Positions 51,239 to 60,313 of a stretch of 64,000 bases of DNA are shown here, one piece after another. Position 1 is the stretch's first letter. Every line of letters begins with the position of its first letter. Source of the stretch: Pseudomonadota bacterium (GTDB lineage Bacteria > Pseudomonadota > Alphaproteobacteria > Rhizobiales > Rhizobiaceae); the NCBI GenBank assembly GCA_023399465.1, contig JAEWPB010000020.1:29379-93378 (forward strand), given 5' to 3'. A program made the translations under genes and the position numbers. The notes beneath the pieces were generated by a model that saw only the letters and a list, made by a program, of their open reading frames with translations, was not told the DNA's origin and did not search any database.

Positions 51239-52258
51239 ATGAGCAAAGCGCCTGCCAAGAAACGTTCCCTGGTCTTCTTCCTCGTTCCGCATTTTTCCAT
51301 GCTGCCCTTTTCCGCGGCAATTGAAACCTTGCGCATTGCCAACCGCATGCTCGGCTACAACGCCTATGAATGGCGCCTGGCGTCGGTCGATGGCCAGAAG
51401 ATCAATTCCTCGAGCGGTATCAGCATCGAGGTCAATTCGTCGCTTGCCGAGGAGCGGCGCTATCTTGGCGGCGAAAATCGCCCGAACATGGTGCTCGTCT
51501 GTTCGGGGGTCTATGTCGAGGAATTCAACAACAAGTCGGTCAATGCCTGGCTGCGCGAGGTCTACAACCGCGGCGTCGCCGTCGGCAGCCTCTGTACCGG
51601 CGCCCATATCCTGGCCCAGGCCGGCCTCCTGAACGGCAAGCGCTGCGCCATCCACTGGGAAAACCTTCCGGGCTTTGCCGAAGCCTTCCCGCAGGCCGAG
51701 GTCTATGCCGATCTCTACGAGGTCGACAGCAATCTCTACACCTGCGCCGGCGGCACCGCTTCGCTCGACATGATGCTGAACCTGATCGGCCAGGATTTCG
51801 GCGAGAACCTCGTCAACAGGATCTGCGAACAGGCGCTCACCGATCGCGTCCGCAGCGCCAACGACCGCCAGCGCCTGCCGCTTCGCGCCCGCCTCGGCGT
51901 CCAGAATTCCAAGGTGCTGTCGATCATCGAACTGATGGAGAGCAATCTCGCCGAGCCGTTGTCGCTGCTCGAGATCGCTGATAGCGCCGGCCTTTCGCGC
52001 CGCCAGATCGAGCGCCTGTTCCGCCAGGAGATGGGACGCTCCCCTGCCCGATACTATCTCGAGATCCGGCTCGACCGCGCCCGCCACCTTCTCGTCCAGT
52101 CGGCAATGCCGGTGGTCGAAGTCGCGGTCGCCTGCGGCTTCGTCTCGGCCTCGCATTTTTCCAAGTGTTATCGCGAACTGTACAACCGCTCGCCGCAGCA
52201 GGAACGCGCAGAACGCAAGATCACGATGGCGACGGCACGGACTGGCGTCGTCGTCTGA
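51239..52258 (+). CDS. GlxA/GbdR-like AraC-family regulator with DJ-1/PfpI sensor domain
   Basis: A 339-residue regulator. The N-terminal amidotransferase-like sensor (about residues 10-185) includes VGSLCTGAHILAQAGLLNGK. The C-terminal AraC HTH (about residues 235-330) reads SLLEIADSAGLSRRQIERLF, then VVEVAVACGFVSASHFSKCY. Regulators of this architecture include GbdR and CdhR, which activate glycine betaine and carnitine breakdown in Pseudomonas. It lies 1.9 kb from the demethylation set, so control of that set is likely but unproven. The frame is open upstream; ATG 51239 (MSKAPAKKRSLVFFLVP) is the sensible start. Confidence 0.88.
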   Translation: MSKAPAKKRSLVFFLVPHFSMLPFSAAIETLRIANRMLGYNAYEWRLASVDGQKINSSSGISIEVNSSLAEERRYLGGENRPNMVLVCSGVYVEEFNNKSVNAWLREVYNRGVAVGSLCTGAHILAQAGLLNGKRCAIHWENLPGFAEAFPQAEVYADLYEVDSNLYTCAGGTASLDMMLNLIGQDFGENLVNRICEQALTDRVRSANDRQRLPLRARLGVQNSKVLSIIELMESNLAEPLSLLEIADSAGLSRRQIERLFRQEMGRSPARYYLEIRLDRARHLLVQSAMPVVEVAVACGFVSASHFSKCYRELYNRSPQQERAERKITMATARTGVVV

Positions 52259-52312
52259 GCCGTATCGATGAGACATGGCCGACCTCCGGCGAGGTCGGCT
52301 TCGAAAACGAAG

Positions 52313-52342
52313 AAAGCCGCGGCATTGCACCGCGGCTTTTTT
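52313..52342 (+). terminator. Intrinsic terminator after the GlxA-type gene
   Basis: AAAGCCGCGG pairs with CCGCGGCTTT, followed by TTT. It lies 55 bases after the stop and before the convergent response regulator gene. Confidence 0.88.
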
Positions 52343-52361
52343 CGTAGGTTGCGTCAGCTGT

Positions 52362-53198
52362 TCAGGCCCGGGCGGCGCGCACACGCTGCGCCGACTTTAT
52401 CTGCACCAGCGTGTCGAGGTTCTGGTTCACCCGGCAGTAGAATTCCTCGTCGATGAACGGCCGCAGCATGAAGTCGTTGCCGCCGGCCTTGAGGAAACGT
52501 GCCGACAGCAGGCGGTCGGTCGACGACGAAACGCCGATGATGCGCAGCTCGTGCGAACCGATCTGGGCGGCGCGAATGCGGCGCGTCAGCTCGAAGCCGT
52601 CGATGTCGGGCATGTTGTAGTCGGTGATCATCAGGCCGATGTCACGGTTCGCCTTCAGGATTTCCAGTGCCTTGGCGCCGTTCTCCGCCGTGGAGACGCG
52701 GAAATTGTAGCGCTTCAGGCGGCTCGACAGCAGCGCCCTCGCGGTGGCGCTGTCATCGACGATCAGCACGTGGTGGCGTTCGTTGGTCAGGAACCGGCAG
52801 ACGGACTCGGCAAGCAGATCGACCGCGTAGATGTTGTCCTTGATGATGTAGTCGACGATTTCCTTCGACAGCAACTGGTCGCGCGTGCCCTCGTGGAAGG
52901 TTCCGGTGAAGACGATCGTCGGGACGCTGAGGTCGAGGAGGTATTCGAGTGCCTCTCCCTTCTCGGCGCCGGGGAGGTTAATGTTCGAGATCGCAAGTGT
53001 AATCGGCTCGCTCGACTTGTCATAGGCAAGCTGCAGGTCATCGAAACTGCGGCAAATCTCGACGTCGATATTAAAGAGTTCCTTCATCCGCGTTCCGATC
53101 ATCGACGTGAACACGTTGGAATCTTCCGCGACAAGGATACGGGGGTGTCCGAGGGTTTCGCCGGAGTACAGCATTCCGGAAATGCCAAGAAAGTTCAT
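52362..53198 (-). CDS. Double-receiver response regulator
   Basis: A 278-residue protein made of two REC domains and no output domain. REC1 (about residues 20-137) keeps the acidic pair Glu-25/Asp-26, but Asn-72 (ISNINLPG) stands at the phospho-acceptor position, so it is probably not phosphorylated. REC2 (about residues 142-262) has Asp-148/Asp-149 and a normal phospho-acceptor Asp-193 (ITDYNMPDIDG), with Arg in place of the usual final Lys (LRPF). It resembles chemotaxis or phosphorelay adaptor regulators. It is alone on the minus strand with no kinase gene beside it. Confidence 0.85.
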   Translation of the reverse strand: MNFLGISGMLYSGETLGHPRILVAEDSNVFTSMIGTRMKELFNIDVEICRSFDDLQLAYDKSSEPITLAISNINLPGAEKGEALEYLLDLSVPTIVFTGTFHEGTRDQLLSKEIVDYIIKDNIYAVDLLAESVCRFLTNERHHVLIVDDSATARALLSSRLKRYNFRVSTAENGAKALEILKANRDIGLMITDYNMPDIDGFELTRRIRAAQIGSHELRIIGVSSSTDRLLSARFLKAGGNDFMLRPFIDEEFYCRVNQNLDTLVQIKSAQRVRAARA

Positions 53199-53409
53199 GA
53201 CCTGCCTACACTTTTGAATATACAGGTCTTTCTAGGACGGAACCATTTTCCGAATGATTAACTTCGCGCCTATCTTTGCACGCCGGCAAAAGATGTCTTC
53301 GAACCGGCATTCTCGTCCATCCCGGCCGGCCCGGGAGGTGCGCCAACGCCACGTCGGCAGGCAGAAGCTGCACTTTGCACCGGCAGTCGCGGATGAAGCC
53401 GTCCGCGCT

Positions 53410-53673
53410 TCAATCGATCTCGCCCGCGCCGTTGACGATCCTGATGACCTCGCTGCCTTCGAGCCCTATCCTGTCGCCGTTGGGGAAGGTGATGAAGCAG
53501 CCGGAGGGACAGATGTACTCGGTGGTGCCCGCATCGATCGTCACTTCCGCGCGCTTGCCGTTCGCAACGATGACCACCACGACCGAGCCCTTGTCCGTAT
53601 TGGTGACCATCGCCGCCGGGGCGGCGGTTGCTGCCGAAATCGCAACCAGCATTGCGAATACAAGTCGTCGCAT
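53410..53673 (-). CDS. Small exported protein of unknown function
   Basis: An 87-residue protein with a signal peptide (MRRLVFAMLVAISAATAAPA). The short mature part has two cysteines in YICPSGCFITFPNGDRIGLE. It is probably periplasmic, and the Cys pair could form a disulfide. An upstream ATG at 53688 adds five residues. I do not recognise the family; it stands alone between the response regulator and the MscS gene. Confidence 0.65.
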   Translation of the reverse strand: MRRLVFAMLVAISAATAAPAAMVTNTDKGSVVVVIVANGKRAEVTIDAGTTEYICPSGCFITFPNGDRIGLEGSEVIRIVNGAGEID

Positions 53674-53779
53674 CGCGCTGCGGCGCAAATGCGCCGCTCC
53701 CTGCTTGCGGACGAGATCCCGTCTGTCAGCCCGGGCCGGGATCGAAATTGCGCCCCGGGCAACATGTGCTGATGCCCGC

Positions 53780-56314
53780 TCAGGCCTTCAGTGTGCCATC
53801 CTCCCCGACCGACCGCAACGTCTCCGTCCCCTTTTTGCGGGTACCGGAACCGCTGGCCCTCAGGCCCTCGGCAACATGTTCGGTGGAAAGCGTCGTGCTG
53901 CCGTCTTCGACGCGAACCGTGAGGCTGCGATGCGGGAACGGAATCTCGATCCCTTCCGCCTTGAAGCGTTCGAAGATCGCGACGCGCACCTCGTTTCGCA
54001 CCGGCAGTGCATCGAAGAGGTCGGGCAGGAAGAAGCGCAGCTCGAAATCGAGGGAAGAGTCGCCGAAGCGGAGGAACTCCACAACCGGCGCCGGGTTCTT
54101 CAGGATCTGCGGATTGCTGTTGGCGATCTCAAGCAGGATGCTCATGACCTGGCGGGGATCGGCGTCATAGCTGGCGGAAATCGGGATTTCCGAACGGCCG
54201 AGCCGGTTGCGGTGCGTCCAGTTGCCGACCGAGGCGTTGATCAGTTCCGAGTTCGGCACGATGATCGACTGGCGACGGAAAGTCTCGATTTCGGTCGCAC
54301 GAACGGAGATGCGCTTGACCAGGCCCTCGGTGGTGCCGGTGACCACCCAGTCGCCCACCTTGAATGGCCGCTCGACCAGAAGGATCAGGCCGGAGACGAA
54401 GTTCGAGACGATATTCTGCAGGCCGAAACCGATACCGAGCGAGAGAGCACCGGCAACGAGCGCCAGGCTGGACAGATTGAGCCCGGCCGCCGAAATGCCG
54501 ATCAGGCCGGCGACCGCGATCCCGAGATAGCCGATGCCGGTCTTGACCGAGTTGCGAACACCCGCATCGACATGCGAACGCGCCATGATATTGCTGTCGA
54601 GCCATTTCTGGAACCAGCGCGTGCCGATGATACCGACACCGAAGAGCAGCAGGCCGCTCAGGATCCCGACCAGCGATATGGAAATGCTGCCGATCGAGAT
54701 TTCGGTGAACAGGCGGATCGCCCATTGCTCGAGGTCCTTGAGCTGGAAGCCCCAGGTCAGGAGGATCAGCGGGAGGCCGGTCGCGAAGGCGATCACGTAG
54801 ATACCTAGACCGGCAACGAGACCGGCCTGGTCGATTGCAACCGGGCCAAGATTGAGCTTGCGGCGCAGATACTGCCCGAACTGGGTATCCGCGAAGCTGT
54901 CCTGTTTCGAAACCGCCTTTCCGGAGAGCACGCCGATATAGATCGTGGCCAGCACCGCGCCGGTCATCACGATCTGGGTAGCGGCGAACCGCGCAAGGCC
55001 GATATAACCGATCAGGGCCGCGATGATCAGCGCGATCCCGGCCAGCTGCAGCACCACCCGCAGCCAGCGCGGCCACGGCAGGCCGGTATCTTCAGGATCG
55101 CCGGACGTGTTGAGGATCGGCTTGGCAAACGAGACGATGATCAGGATCGAACCGATGATCAGCGAGGCGATCAGGCTCTTGATGACGGTCAGCACCACCG
55201 GCGAGCCGAGCATGACCGAAATGGCGCCGAGCACATAGTCGAAGCTGTTCACCACCGCCATGGCGATCACCGCCGCCGCCAGGATGCGCGCGCCGTGATT
55301 GGAGATGCGCACCAGACGCCAGCTCGGCTCCCAGGGCGTGAGCACCGCCAGCGTCAGCTTCGAGACGAAATAGACGATGCCGATGAAGCCGAAGGTGGCG
55401 AGCACGAATGGCACGATGTCGGTGCGAAGCACACCGAACGTGTCCATGAAGAAAAACGATGCCGTCAGGAAGGCGATCAGCGACGCCGTCTGGATGATCG
55501 TCGACCAGAAGGCGACGGAAAGACGGGTTATGTAGGGCGGATTGGCAACATTCCTGTCGCGTCTGATATAGGATCCGAACAAGCGGTAGCCGCCGGCAAG
55601 GAAGACCAGGGCCGCAGCCAGCGACAGGAACACCGTTACGACGAGCGGGATGCGCTTGAACTTCCAGACGAAGGTCGTCCATCCGCCGATGGTCTGCTGG
55701 AACAGCTCGGCTTCGTGCGCGATCGATCTCGCTCCCTCCCTCAGCGTATCGAACGACACGGCCGTGCGGTCGAACAGCCTGTCGGTAAAGAGCTGGCGAC
55801 GGATCTCGGTGATTTCGTTGGAGAATGCGGTGATCTCGATCGACAGGTTTTCAGCCTCGCCGATGACGGCGTTGATTTCGGCACGCTCGGCGATCAGCCG
55901 GTTGCGCTCCTCGGTGACGATCGGTGCTTCCTCCGGTTGCCCCTCCTTCGGCGGCTCGCCGAGTTCGACAAGGCGGCTCTTGATCTCATCCGCTCGCGGC
56001 CGCAGTGCGACGGTCGCCTTGATGACGTTGCGTCCGACCTCGTCCACCTTGCCCTTGATGTCGACCAGCCGCAGGTCGTCGTCCCTGGACTCCTCGACCT
56101 GCTTGCGGAACTCGGCGATCTGCTCGCGCTCCTTGGCAATCTCCTGGGCGGCCTGATCGGAAAGGCTCTGCTGCGCGGACAGCGCCGCCGGATCCTGCGC
56201 ATGAACCGGATGGGCAATTCCCCCGACCATGGCGAAAGCCATCGTCAGACAAAACACCAACATTGCCAGATACCGGATTACGGGAGTGTCACTGCGCAAG
56301 AAATTGCCCTTCAT
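53780..56314 (-). CDS. MscS-family mechanosensitive ion channel, large form
   Basis: An 844-residue inner-membrane protein. It begins with a signal or membrane segment (MLVFCLTMAFAMVGGIAH). A long periplasmic part with coiled-coil stretches (DUF3772-like, about residues 40-200) follows, then a row of membrane helices. The MscS pore helix and beta domain lie near residues 590-720 (LSLGIGFGLQNIVSNFVSGL, then LVERPFKVGDWV). The C-terminal vestibule follows. It protects against osmotic down-shock by releasing solutes. Length and architecture match the MscK/YbdG-like large group. The call is firm. Confidence 0.92.
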   Translation of the reverse strand: MKGNFLRSDTPVIRYLAMLVFCLTMAFAMVGGIAHPVHAQDPAALSAQQSLSDQAAQEIAKEREQIAEFRKQVEESRDDDLRLVDIKGKVDEVGRNVIKATVALRPRADEIKSRLVELGEPPKEGQPEEAPIVTEERNRLIAERAEINAVIGEAENLSIEITAFSNEITEIRRQLFTDRLFDRTAVSFDTLREGARSIAHEAELFQQTIGGWTTFVWKFKRIPLVVTVFLSLAAALVFLAGGYRLFGSYIRRDRNVANPPYITRLSVAFWSTIIQTASLIAFLTASFFFMDTFGVLRTDIVPFVLATFGFIGIVYFVSKLTLAVLTPWEPSWRLVRISNHGARILAAAVIAMAVVNSFDYVLGAISVMLGSPVVLTVIKSLIASLIIGSILIIVSFAKPILNTSGDPEDTGLPWPRWLRVVLQLAGIALIIAALIGYIGLARFAATQIVMTGAVLATIYIGVLSGKAVSKQDSFADTQFGQYLRRKLNLGPVAIDQAGLVAGLGIYVIAFATGLPLILLTWGFQLKDLEQWAIRLFTEISIGSISISLVGILSGLLLFGVGIIGTRWFQKWLDSNIMARSHVDAGVRNSVKTGIGYLGIAVAGLIGISAAGLNLSSLALVAGALSLGIGFGLQNIVSNFVSGLILLVERPFKVGDWVVTGTTEGLVKRISVRATEIETFRRQSIIVPNSELINASVGNWTHRNRLGRSEIPISASYDADPRQVMSILLEIANSNPQILKNPAPVVEFLRFGDSSLDFELRFFLPDLFDALPVRNEVRVAIFERFKAEGIEIPFPHRSLTVRVEDGSTTLSTEHVAEGLRASGSGTRKKGTETLRSVGEDGTLKA

Positions 56315-56405
56315 GCCTGATTGAATTGCGTGAACAGATCATAGGTCCGCGTCTTTCTAAACGAAAGCAAGGCGAGAGAAAGGCGATTCCCGCACGACTT
56401 TCCAT

Positions 56406-56948
56406 TCAAAAACCGGCGCCGGGCATGGCGAGATACCTGAGCTCGGCCTCGGTCGACTGGCGCCCCAGCACCGCATTGCGATGCGGAAACCGGCCGAACT
56501 CGCGGATCACCATGCGGTGGCGCTCGGCGTAGCTCGTCACGTCGTCGATGCCGAGATCGGAAAACAGGACGACCGAACGGTTCTGGTCGGCCATTTCCTC
56601 GGAATGCTCGAACGGAAGATACATGAAGATGCGCTGCTGCTTCGAAAGCGCATCGTCCGCCTTGGCCGCAAGCGCAAGCCGGGCTTCCTGAAGCGCCAGC
56701 CCGTCGGTCGCGAAGGCATGCCCCGTCCCGCGGTAGATGTTGCGCGGAAACTGGTCGAGCACGATGATGGCGGCAAGCCTGCCTTCGGGCGTCGCCCGCC
56801 ATTCCTCGCTCACGCCGCGCGCCAGAGCCAGATGGGTCTCGCCAAAACGCGCCCGTACCATCTCGTCGACCTCGGGCGTGGCGTTGAAGCACTGCTCGAA
56901 CGTCAGTTCGCCAAACCAGAAATCGAGAATCTCCTTCGGGCTTCGCAT
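56406..56948 (-). CDS. DUF924 family protein
   Basis: A 180-residue all-helical protein with the DUF924 blocks EILDFWFGE at the N-terminus, LDQFPRNIYRGTGHAFATD and FMYLPFEHSE. The ATG at 56948 (MRSPKEILDFWFG) has AAGGAG at good distance; that ribosome site is embedded in the longer open frame, which argues against the upstream ATG at 56966. TPR-like in fold; function unknown. A single gene next to mscS. Confidence 0.85.
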   Translation of the reverse strand: MRSPKEILDFWFGELTFEQCFNATPEVDEMVRARFGETHLALARGVSEEWRATPEGRLAAIIVLDQFPRNIYRGTGHAFATDGLALQEARLALAAKADDALSKQQRIFMYLPFEHSEEMADQNRSVVLFSDLGIDDVTSYAERHRMVIREFGRFPHRNAVLGRQSTEAELRYLAMPGAGF

Positions 56949-57401
56949 ATTCGCAGTCTCCTTCATGCCGTCACGGCCTGTTGTCCATCGCGGCGTAGTA
57001 AAGCACGAAAACGGCGATTCTGGCGAGATCAAAGCATGGTTCGCCGGCGGGAAGCGCATGAAACCGGTCGCGGGCCCCGATCCCCGGCTGCATTCGTGCG
57101 AACCGTGGTTGCCGCCGCCCCTGCGGCCACGGTCGCGACGCCGGCCCGACTGGATATCCACAGCCGGAAGACGGCAGCACGGCGAGGGCTTGCCCTGCCC
57201 TTGTTTTGACCGAATCAGTTCCTACCTCCCCCTTATGTGCAGCAGAATGTTCAACCAGTTTCAGAGGCTTGCCGGGACACCATGCGGTTTTCCCGGAGCG
57301 GCTTCCTGGTGAACTGAACACCGCACGGCCAAGCCCGCTCCGGGACATATTTTCGAAATCCTAGTTTGTTGATCGCTCGCGTGACATCCGACGTCGCGCG
57401 C
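56949..57401. other. Gap between the DUF924 gene and the small zinc-ribbon frame
   Basis: About 450 bases of high-GC sequence with several overlapping open frames on both strands, none with a ribosome site or recognisable protein. It must hold the DUF924 promoter. I see no other feature. Confidence 0.5.
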
Positions 57402-57563
57402 ATGGAGTTTATCGTGATTACGTCGTTCAAATTGCCCGTCTGCAATTCCTGCCAGCGCCGCCTGCCGAAATCCGCATCCCGCTGCCCCTGGTGCAGCCAC
57501 CAGCCGCTCCCGCCCGTCCATCGCCCGCCCGGTCCGCGTGCGCGCGAACATTTTATGCGGTGA
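57402..57563 (+). CDS. Possible small zinc-ribbon protein
   Basis: A 53-codon frame containing a zinc-ribbon-like pattern: VCNSCQRRLPKSASRCPWCS, i.e. C-x2-C and C-x2-C about ten residues apart, then a Pro/Arg-rich tail. It ends 13 bases before the Nudix gene. No good ribosome site precedes the ATG at 57402, and starts at 57366 or a GTG at 57414 are possible. Could be real or chance; the paired cysteines are the only support. Confidence 0.35.
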   Translation: MEFIVITSFKLPVCNSCQRRLPKSASRCPWCSHQPLPPVHRPPGPRAREHFMR

Positions 57564-57575
57564 GAGGAAGGGAAA

Positions 57576-58097
57576 ATGACGCTCGATATTGCCGGCGGCA
57601 ACAGCGCTTCGCCGGAGCGGCCCGGCCGGTTCGTCCAATATGGTGCGATCCCGTGGCGGCATTCGAAGCACGGCGACCTCAGGATCCTGCTGATCACCTC
57701 CCGCGGGCGCAAGCGCTGGATCGTGCCGAAGGGCTGGCCGATCGCCGGCAAGACGCCGGGCGAGGTCGCCGCGCGCGAGGCCTTCGAGGAAGCCGGTGTG
57801 TTCGGCGAGATGACCGCCGAGGCCGTCGGCAGCTTCGGGTATTCGAAGGTGCTGCGTGACGGTTCGAACGCCGACTGCACGGTTCGGCTCTTTGGTCTCA
57901 ACGTCCGTGGCACCTGGGTCAACTGGCCGGAGCGGGCGGAGCGCAAGCGCCAATGGGTCGGGCTCGACGAAGCGATCGACCTCGTCGGCGATTGTGAACT
58001 GGCACGGCTGATGGAAACGATGCGCGGCGAATGCCTTGTCGCGGCAGAGGAAACCGCGGCGGATCGCCTCCGCCAGCACGGGGCGGACCGCAATTGA
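57576..58097 (+). CDS. Nudix hydrolase (diphosphoinositol/dinucleoside polyphosphatase-like)
   Basis: A 173-residue Nudix protein with the box GKTPGEVAAREAFEEAGV at about residues 62-79 (G-x5-E-x7-RE-x2-EE-x-G). The preceding KRWIVPKGWP is characteristic of the DIPP/ApnA branch, which splits dinucleoside polyphosphates or related diphosphates. GAGAGGAAGG lies upstream of the ATG. A 421-residue open frame on the opposite strand covers the same DNA but is a shadow. Confidence 0.88.
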   Translation: MTLDIAGGNSASPERPGRFVQYGAIPWRHSKHGDLRILLITSRGRKRWIVPKGWPIAGKTPGEVAAREAFEEAGVFGEMTAEAVGSFGYSKVLRDGSNADCTVRLFGLNVRGTWVNWPERAERKRQWVGLDEAIDLVGDCELARLMETMRGECLVAAEETAADRLRQHGADRN

Positions 58098-58157
58098 CTC
58101 TGCCGCTGTTTTCGATGAACTGCAGATCCTGAAAGAGCGATGAGGAGACGTTCCCCC

Positions 58158-58337
58158 GTGAGTTCCAAGCCCCAGCCCGAGACGAAAGTGACGATCCAGA
58201 AGCGCCAGAACGGCCTCTGGTGCTTCATCATCAACTTTCGCGGCGTCACCTACCCGGCCCAGGGCCAGTTTGCCAGCATGATCCAGGCGCAGGCCGAAGG
58301 CCAGGCCGCACTGAAGACACTGGTCGAGCGCAGCTAG
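58158..58337 (+). CDS. Small conserved-looking protein of unknown function
   Basis: A 59-residue protein starting from GTG at 58158 with GAGGAGA nine bases upstream; an ATG at 58140 gives 65 residues but a weaker site. The core VTIQKRQNGLWCFIINFRGV looks like a folded beta-rich domain, and an Ala/Gln-rich helix follows. No motif is recognised. It is separated from the convergent 70-residue gene by a terminator hairpin. Confidence 0.6.
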   Translation: MSSKPQPETKVTIQKRQNGLWCFIINFRGVTYPAQGQFASMIQAQAEGQAALKTLVERS

Positions 58338-58341
58338 ACAA

Positions 58342-58385
58342 AAAAGGCCGCCCTCGCGCGACGGCGGTGTCATATGCGCGAGGGC
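58342..58385. terminator. Hairpin between two convergent small genes
   Basis: GCCCTCGCGC (58350-58359) pairs perfectly with GCGCGAGGGC (58376-58385). The A-run at 58340-58345 serves as a T-run for the minus-strand gene. Confidence 0.75.
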
Positions 58386-58399
58386 GCCGGCGCGCCATT

Positions 58400-58612
58400 C
58401 TAGTGAATGGTCACCGGTTCGTGGATCATTTCGACGGCAAGCCATCCGTGTTCGGGATGCTCGAGGCAGCAACAGAAGGCGTCTTCCGGATCGTCCACAC
58501 AGTGGCTTTCGCCATCGAGATAACAATCGATGCGCACGATCGCACCGCCCTCGAAAACCACATAGTGCTCGCTGATGTTGATGTGCTCGACTTTCGGAAT
58601 TGCTTCGCTCAT
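58400..58612 (-). CDS. Small acidic protein of unknown function
   Basis: A 70-residue acidic protein beginning MSEAIPKVEHINISEHYVVF, with a Cys-rich stretch DAFCCCLEHPEHG (three adjacent Cys and two His) that could bind a metal. It has an AAGAGG-type ribosome site and AT-rich DNA upstream as a promoter region. The family is not recognised. Convergent with the 59-residue gene. Confidence 0.6.
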   Translation of the reverse strand: MSEAIPKVEHINISEHYVVFEGGAIVRIDCYLDGESHCVDDPEDAFCCCLEHPEHGWLAVEMIHEPVTIH

Positions 58613-58821
58613 CGATACCCCTCTTTAATCACTGCTCGAGTGCCGGGACAGGGTCATATTAGCTGATTCGAAGAATATTTCTTCAGATAAATCTAATTAA
58701 AGCAATTTTACTTACGTTACAATACGGCAATACTGAAATGCCGGGCGAACCATGCTTGTGGAAATGCGCTCCATTTGCAGGAACTACTGACGTTGGCGCC
58801 GGGTCATCTGCCGACGACCGC

Positions 58822-59631
58822 TCAGTTCCATTCGCAGCTGTAGGCCACCACCGGCTCCGCAAAGCCTTTCAACCGATGACTGCCGGCATGGGCGAAAGCC
58901 GTGTCGGAACCATATTCGCGATGGATGTTTTCCGAGATCAGGATCTGGTCGCTCCCGGCGATGGCGCACAGCCTTGCCGCCAGTTGCACGGTGGTGCCGA
59001 ACAGATCGTTGCTGTCCGCGACCGGTTCGCCGCAATCCATCCCGATCCGCACGTGAATAGGTTCGGAGTTGCCTGCATTGTATTGCTTGAATTCCCGCTG
59101 GATGGCGACCGCGCAATCGACCGCAGCTGGCGTGTAGGCGAAAGCGGCCATGATCCCGTCGCCCGTATGCTTCACTTCGCGGCCCGAAACACGACCGAGG
59201 CAGCGCCGGACGACCGCATCGTGGGCACGGACGAGTTCTGCCGCCATGCGGTCGCCGAGCCGTGCGGTCATCTCGGTCGAACCGACGATGTCGGTAAACA
59301 GGATGGCGCGGTGGCCGGCATCCATTTCACTGCCCTGATGGCGTGCGGCATCGGGGTCCTGGATCCGCCCAAGGAACGCTTCCACCGCCGATAGCGCCAC
59401 CTCGACGACTTCTGCCGCAATGAAGCCGTGGGCTGCGCGATGGACGCACTGCGCCGTTTCCGCGTCGGGTGCATCGATCAGGCAGAAGGTGGTGCCATTG
59501 CGGTAGTCGAACCAGTAGGTCAGGAACTTGACCCCGTACTGGTCCTGTATGCTGAGATCCTTGAGGTGGGCCGCGGCCACATCGGCGGCGGTGGCGCCCA
59601 CAACATCGTGCCGGTCCATGAAGATTGGCAT
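58822..59631 (-). CDS. Adenylate/guanylate cyclase with N-terminal DUF4242 (nickel-binding-like) domain
   Basis: A 269-residue cytoplasmic protein. The first 85 residues (MPIFMDRHDVVGATAADVAA and onward to FCLIDAPDAETAQCVHRAAH) match the DUF4242 'nickel-binding' domain. The C-terminal class III cyclase domain has the metal Asp in ILFTDIVGSTEMTARLGD and the second Asp in KHTGDGIMAAF. It probably makes cAMP in response to a ligand held by the first domain. The ATG at 59631 gives the normal DUF4242 start. Convergent with a BON gene on the far side; no linked operon. Confidence 0.85.
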   Translation of the reverse strand: MPIFMDRHDVVGATAADVAAAHLKDLSIQDQYGVKFLTYWFDYRNGTTFCLIDAPDAETAQCVHRAAHGFIAAEVVEVALSAVEAFLGRIQDPDAARHQGSEMDAGHRAILFTDIVGSTEMTARLGDRMAAELVRAHDAVVRRCLGRVSGREVKHTGDGIMAAFAYTPAAVDCAVAIQREFKQYNAGNSEPIHVRIGMDCGEPVADSNDLFGTTVQLAARLCAIAGSDQILISENIHREYGSDTAFAHAGSHRLKGFAEPVVAYSCEWN

Positions 59632-59798
59632 TCGCTTGCTCCTGCCGGGACTGGTCAATCGCCGATATTTTAGGCCAGCGACGGCGGATCGTCCATGTTG
59701 GAGATTGATGTTTGCCGCCGCCGCTCCATCTTTGCTGCGAATGGGCAGAGCCGTGTGTTTTCCCCGCCTGCAGGCGGTTGACAGCAGGAGTTGTTGCC

Positions 59799-60065
59799 AT
59801 GGTGTTCAAGCCGCCGACCTTCCACGGCAAGGAATTTGAGCCTGAGAACCCCCGCACCCGCGCCGGTCTGGAGGAGCAGGTGGCCAATGCGCTCGCCGAG
59901 GCCGGAAATGTCGACGCCACCGATGTCCAGGTGACGCTGGTCAAGGATACGATCGTTCTCACCGGCACGGTACTGAATGATGCGGAGCGGCAGGCCGCCA
60001 TCGAGATCGCCGCCAGCTTCGACCGGGTGAGGCAGGTGGATTGCCGCATCCGCATCGAGAGCTGA
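59799..60065 (+). CDS. BON-domain protein
   Basis: An 88-residue protein consisting of one BON domain: NPRTRAGLEEQVANALAEAG, then VTLVKDTIVLTGTVLNDAER and a final VRQVDCRIRIE. BON domains bind phospholipids or act in envelope stress. There is no signal peptide at this start; the frame extends 29 codons upstream. The ATG at 59799 follows a weak GGAG site. Single gene. Confidence 0.8.
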   Translation: MVFKPPTFHGKEFEPENPRTRAGLEEQVANALAEAGNVDATDVQVTLVKDTIVLTGTVLNDAERQAAIEIAASFDRVRQVDCRIRIES

Positions 60066-60313
60066 CGACGGGCGTGCAACGGCGCATCCGCCATGCGGCA
60101 GCTCAAGGTTCTCGTGATCGAAGCCAGCGGAAAGGCTCGTCGTGGAAGAAGCGCTGCACGCAAGCGGCCCCACCGCCTTGCGGCCGAAAACAATTCAAAT
60201 CAAAGCTTAAGCAACAATATTCAGGCAATAAATAATAAACCATTCATTTTAGATTGCGGCATTATTATCAATCCAACAATTCATATGCGATAAAACATGT
60301 GTAGATTCACTTT

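Noticed and set aside
57261..58526. A 421-residue open frame on the minus strand
   Set aside because: It lies across the Nudix gene and a small gene, lacks a ribosome site and has no family features.
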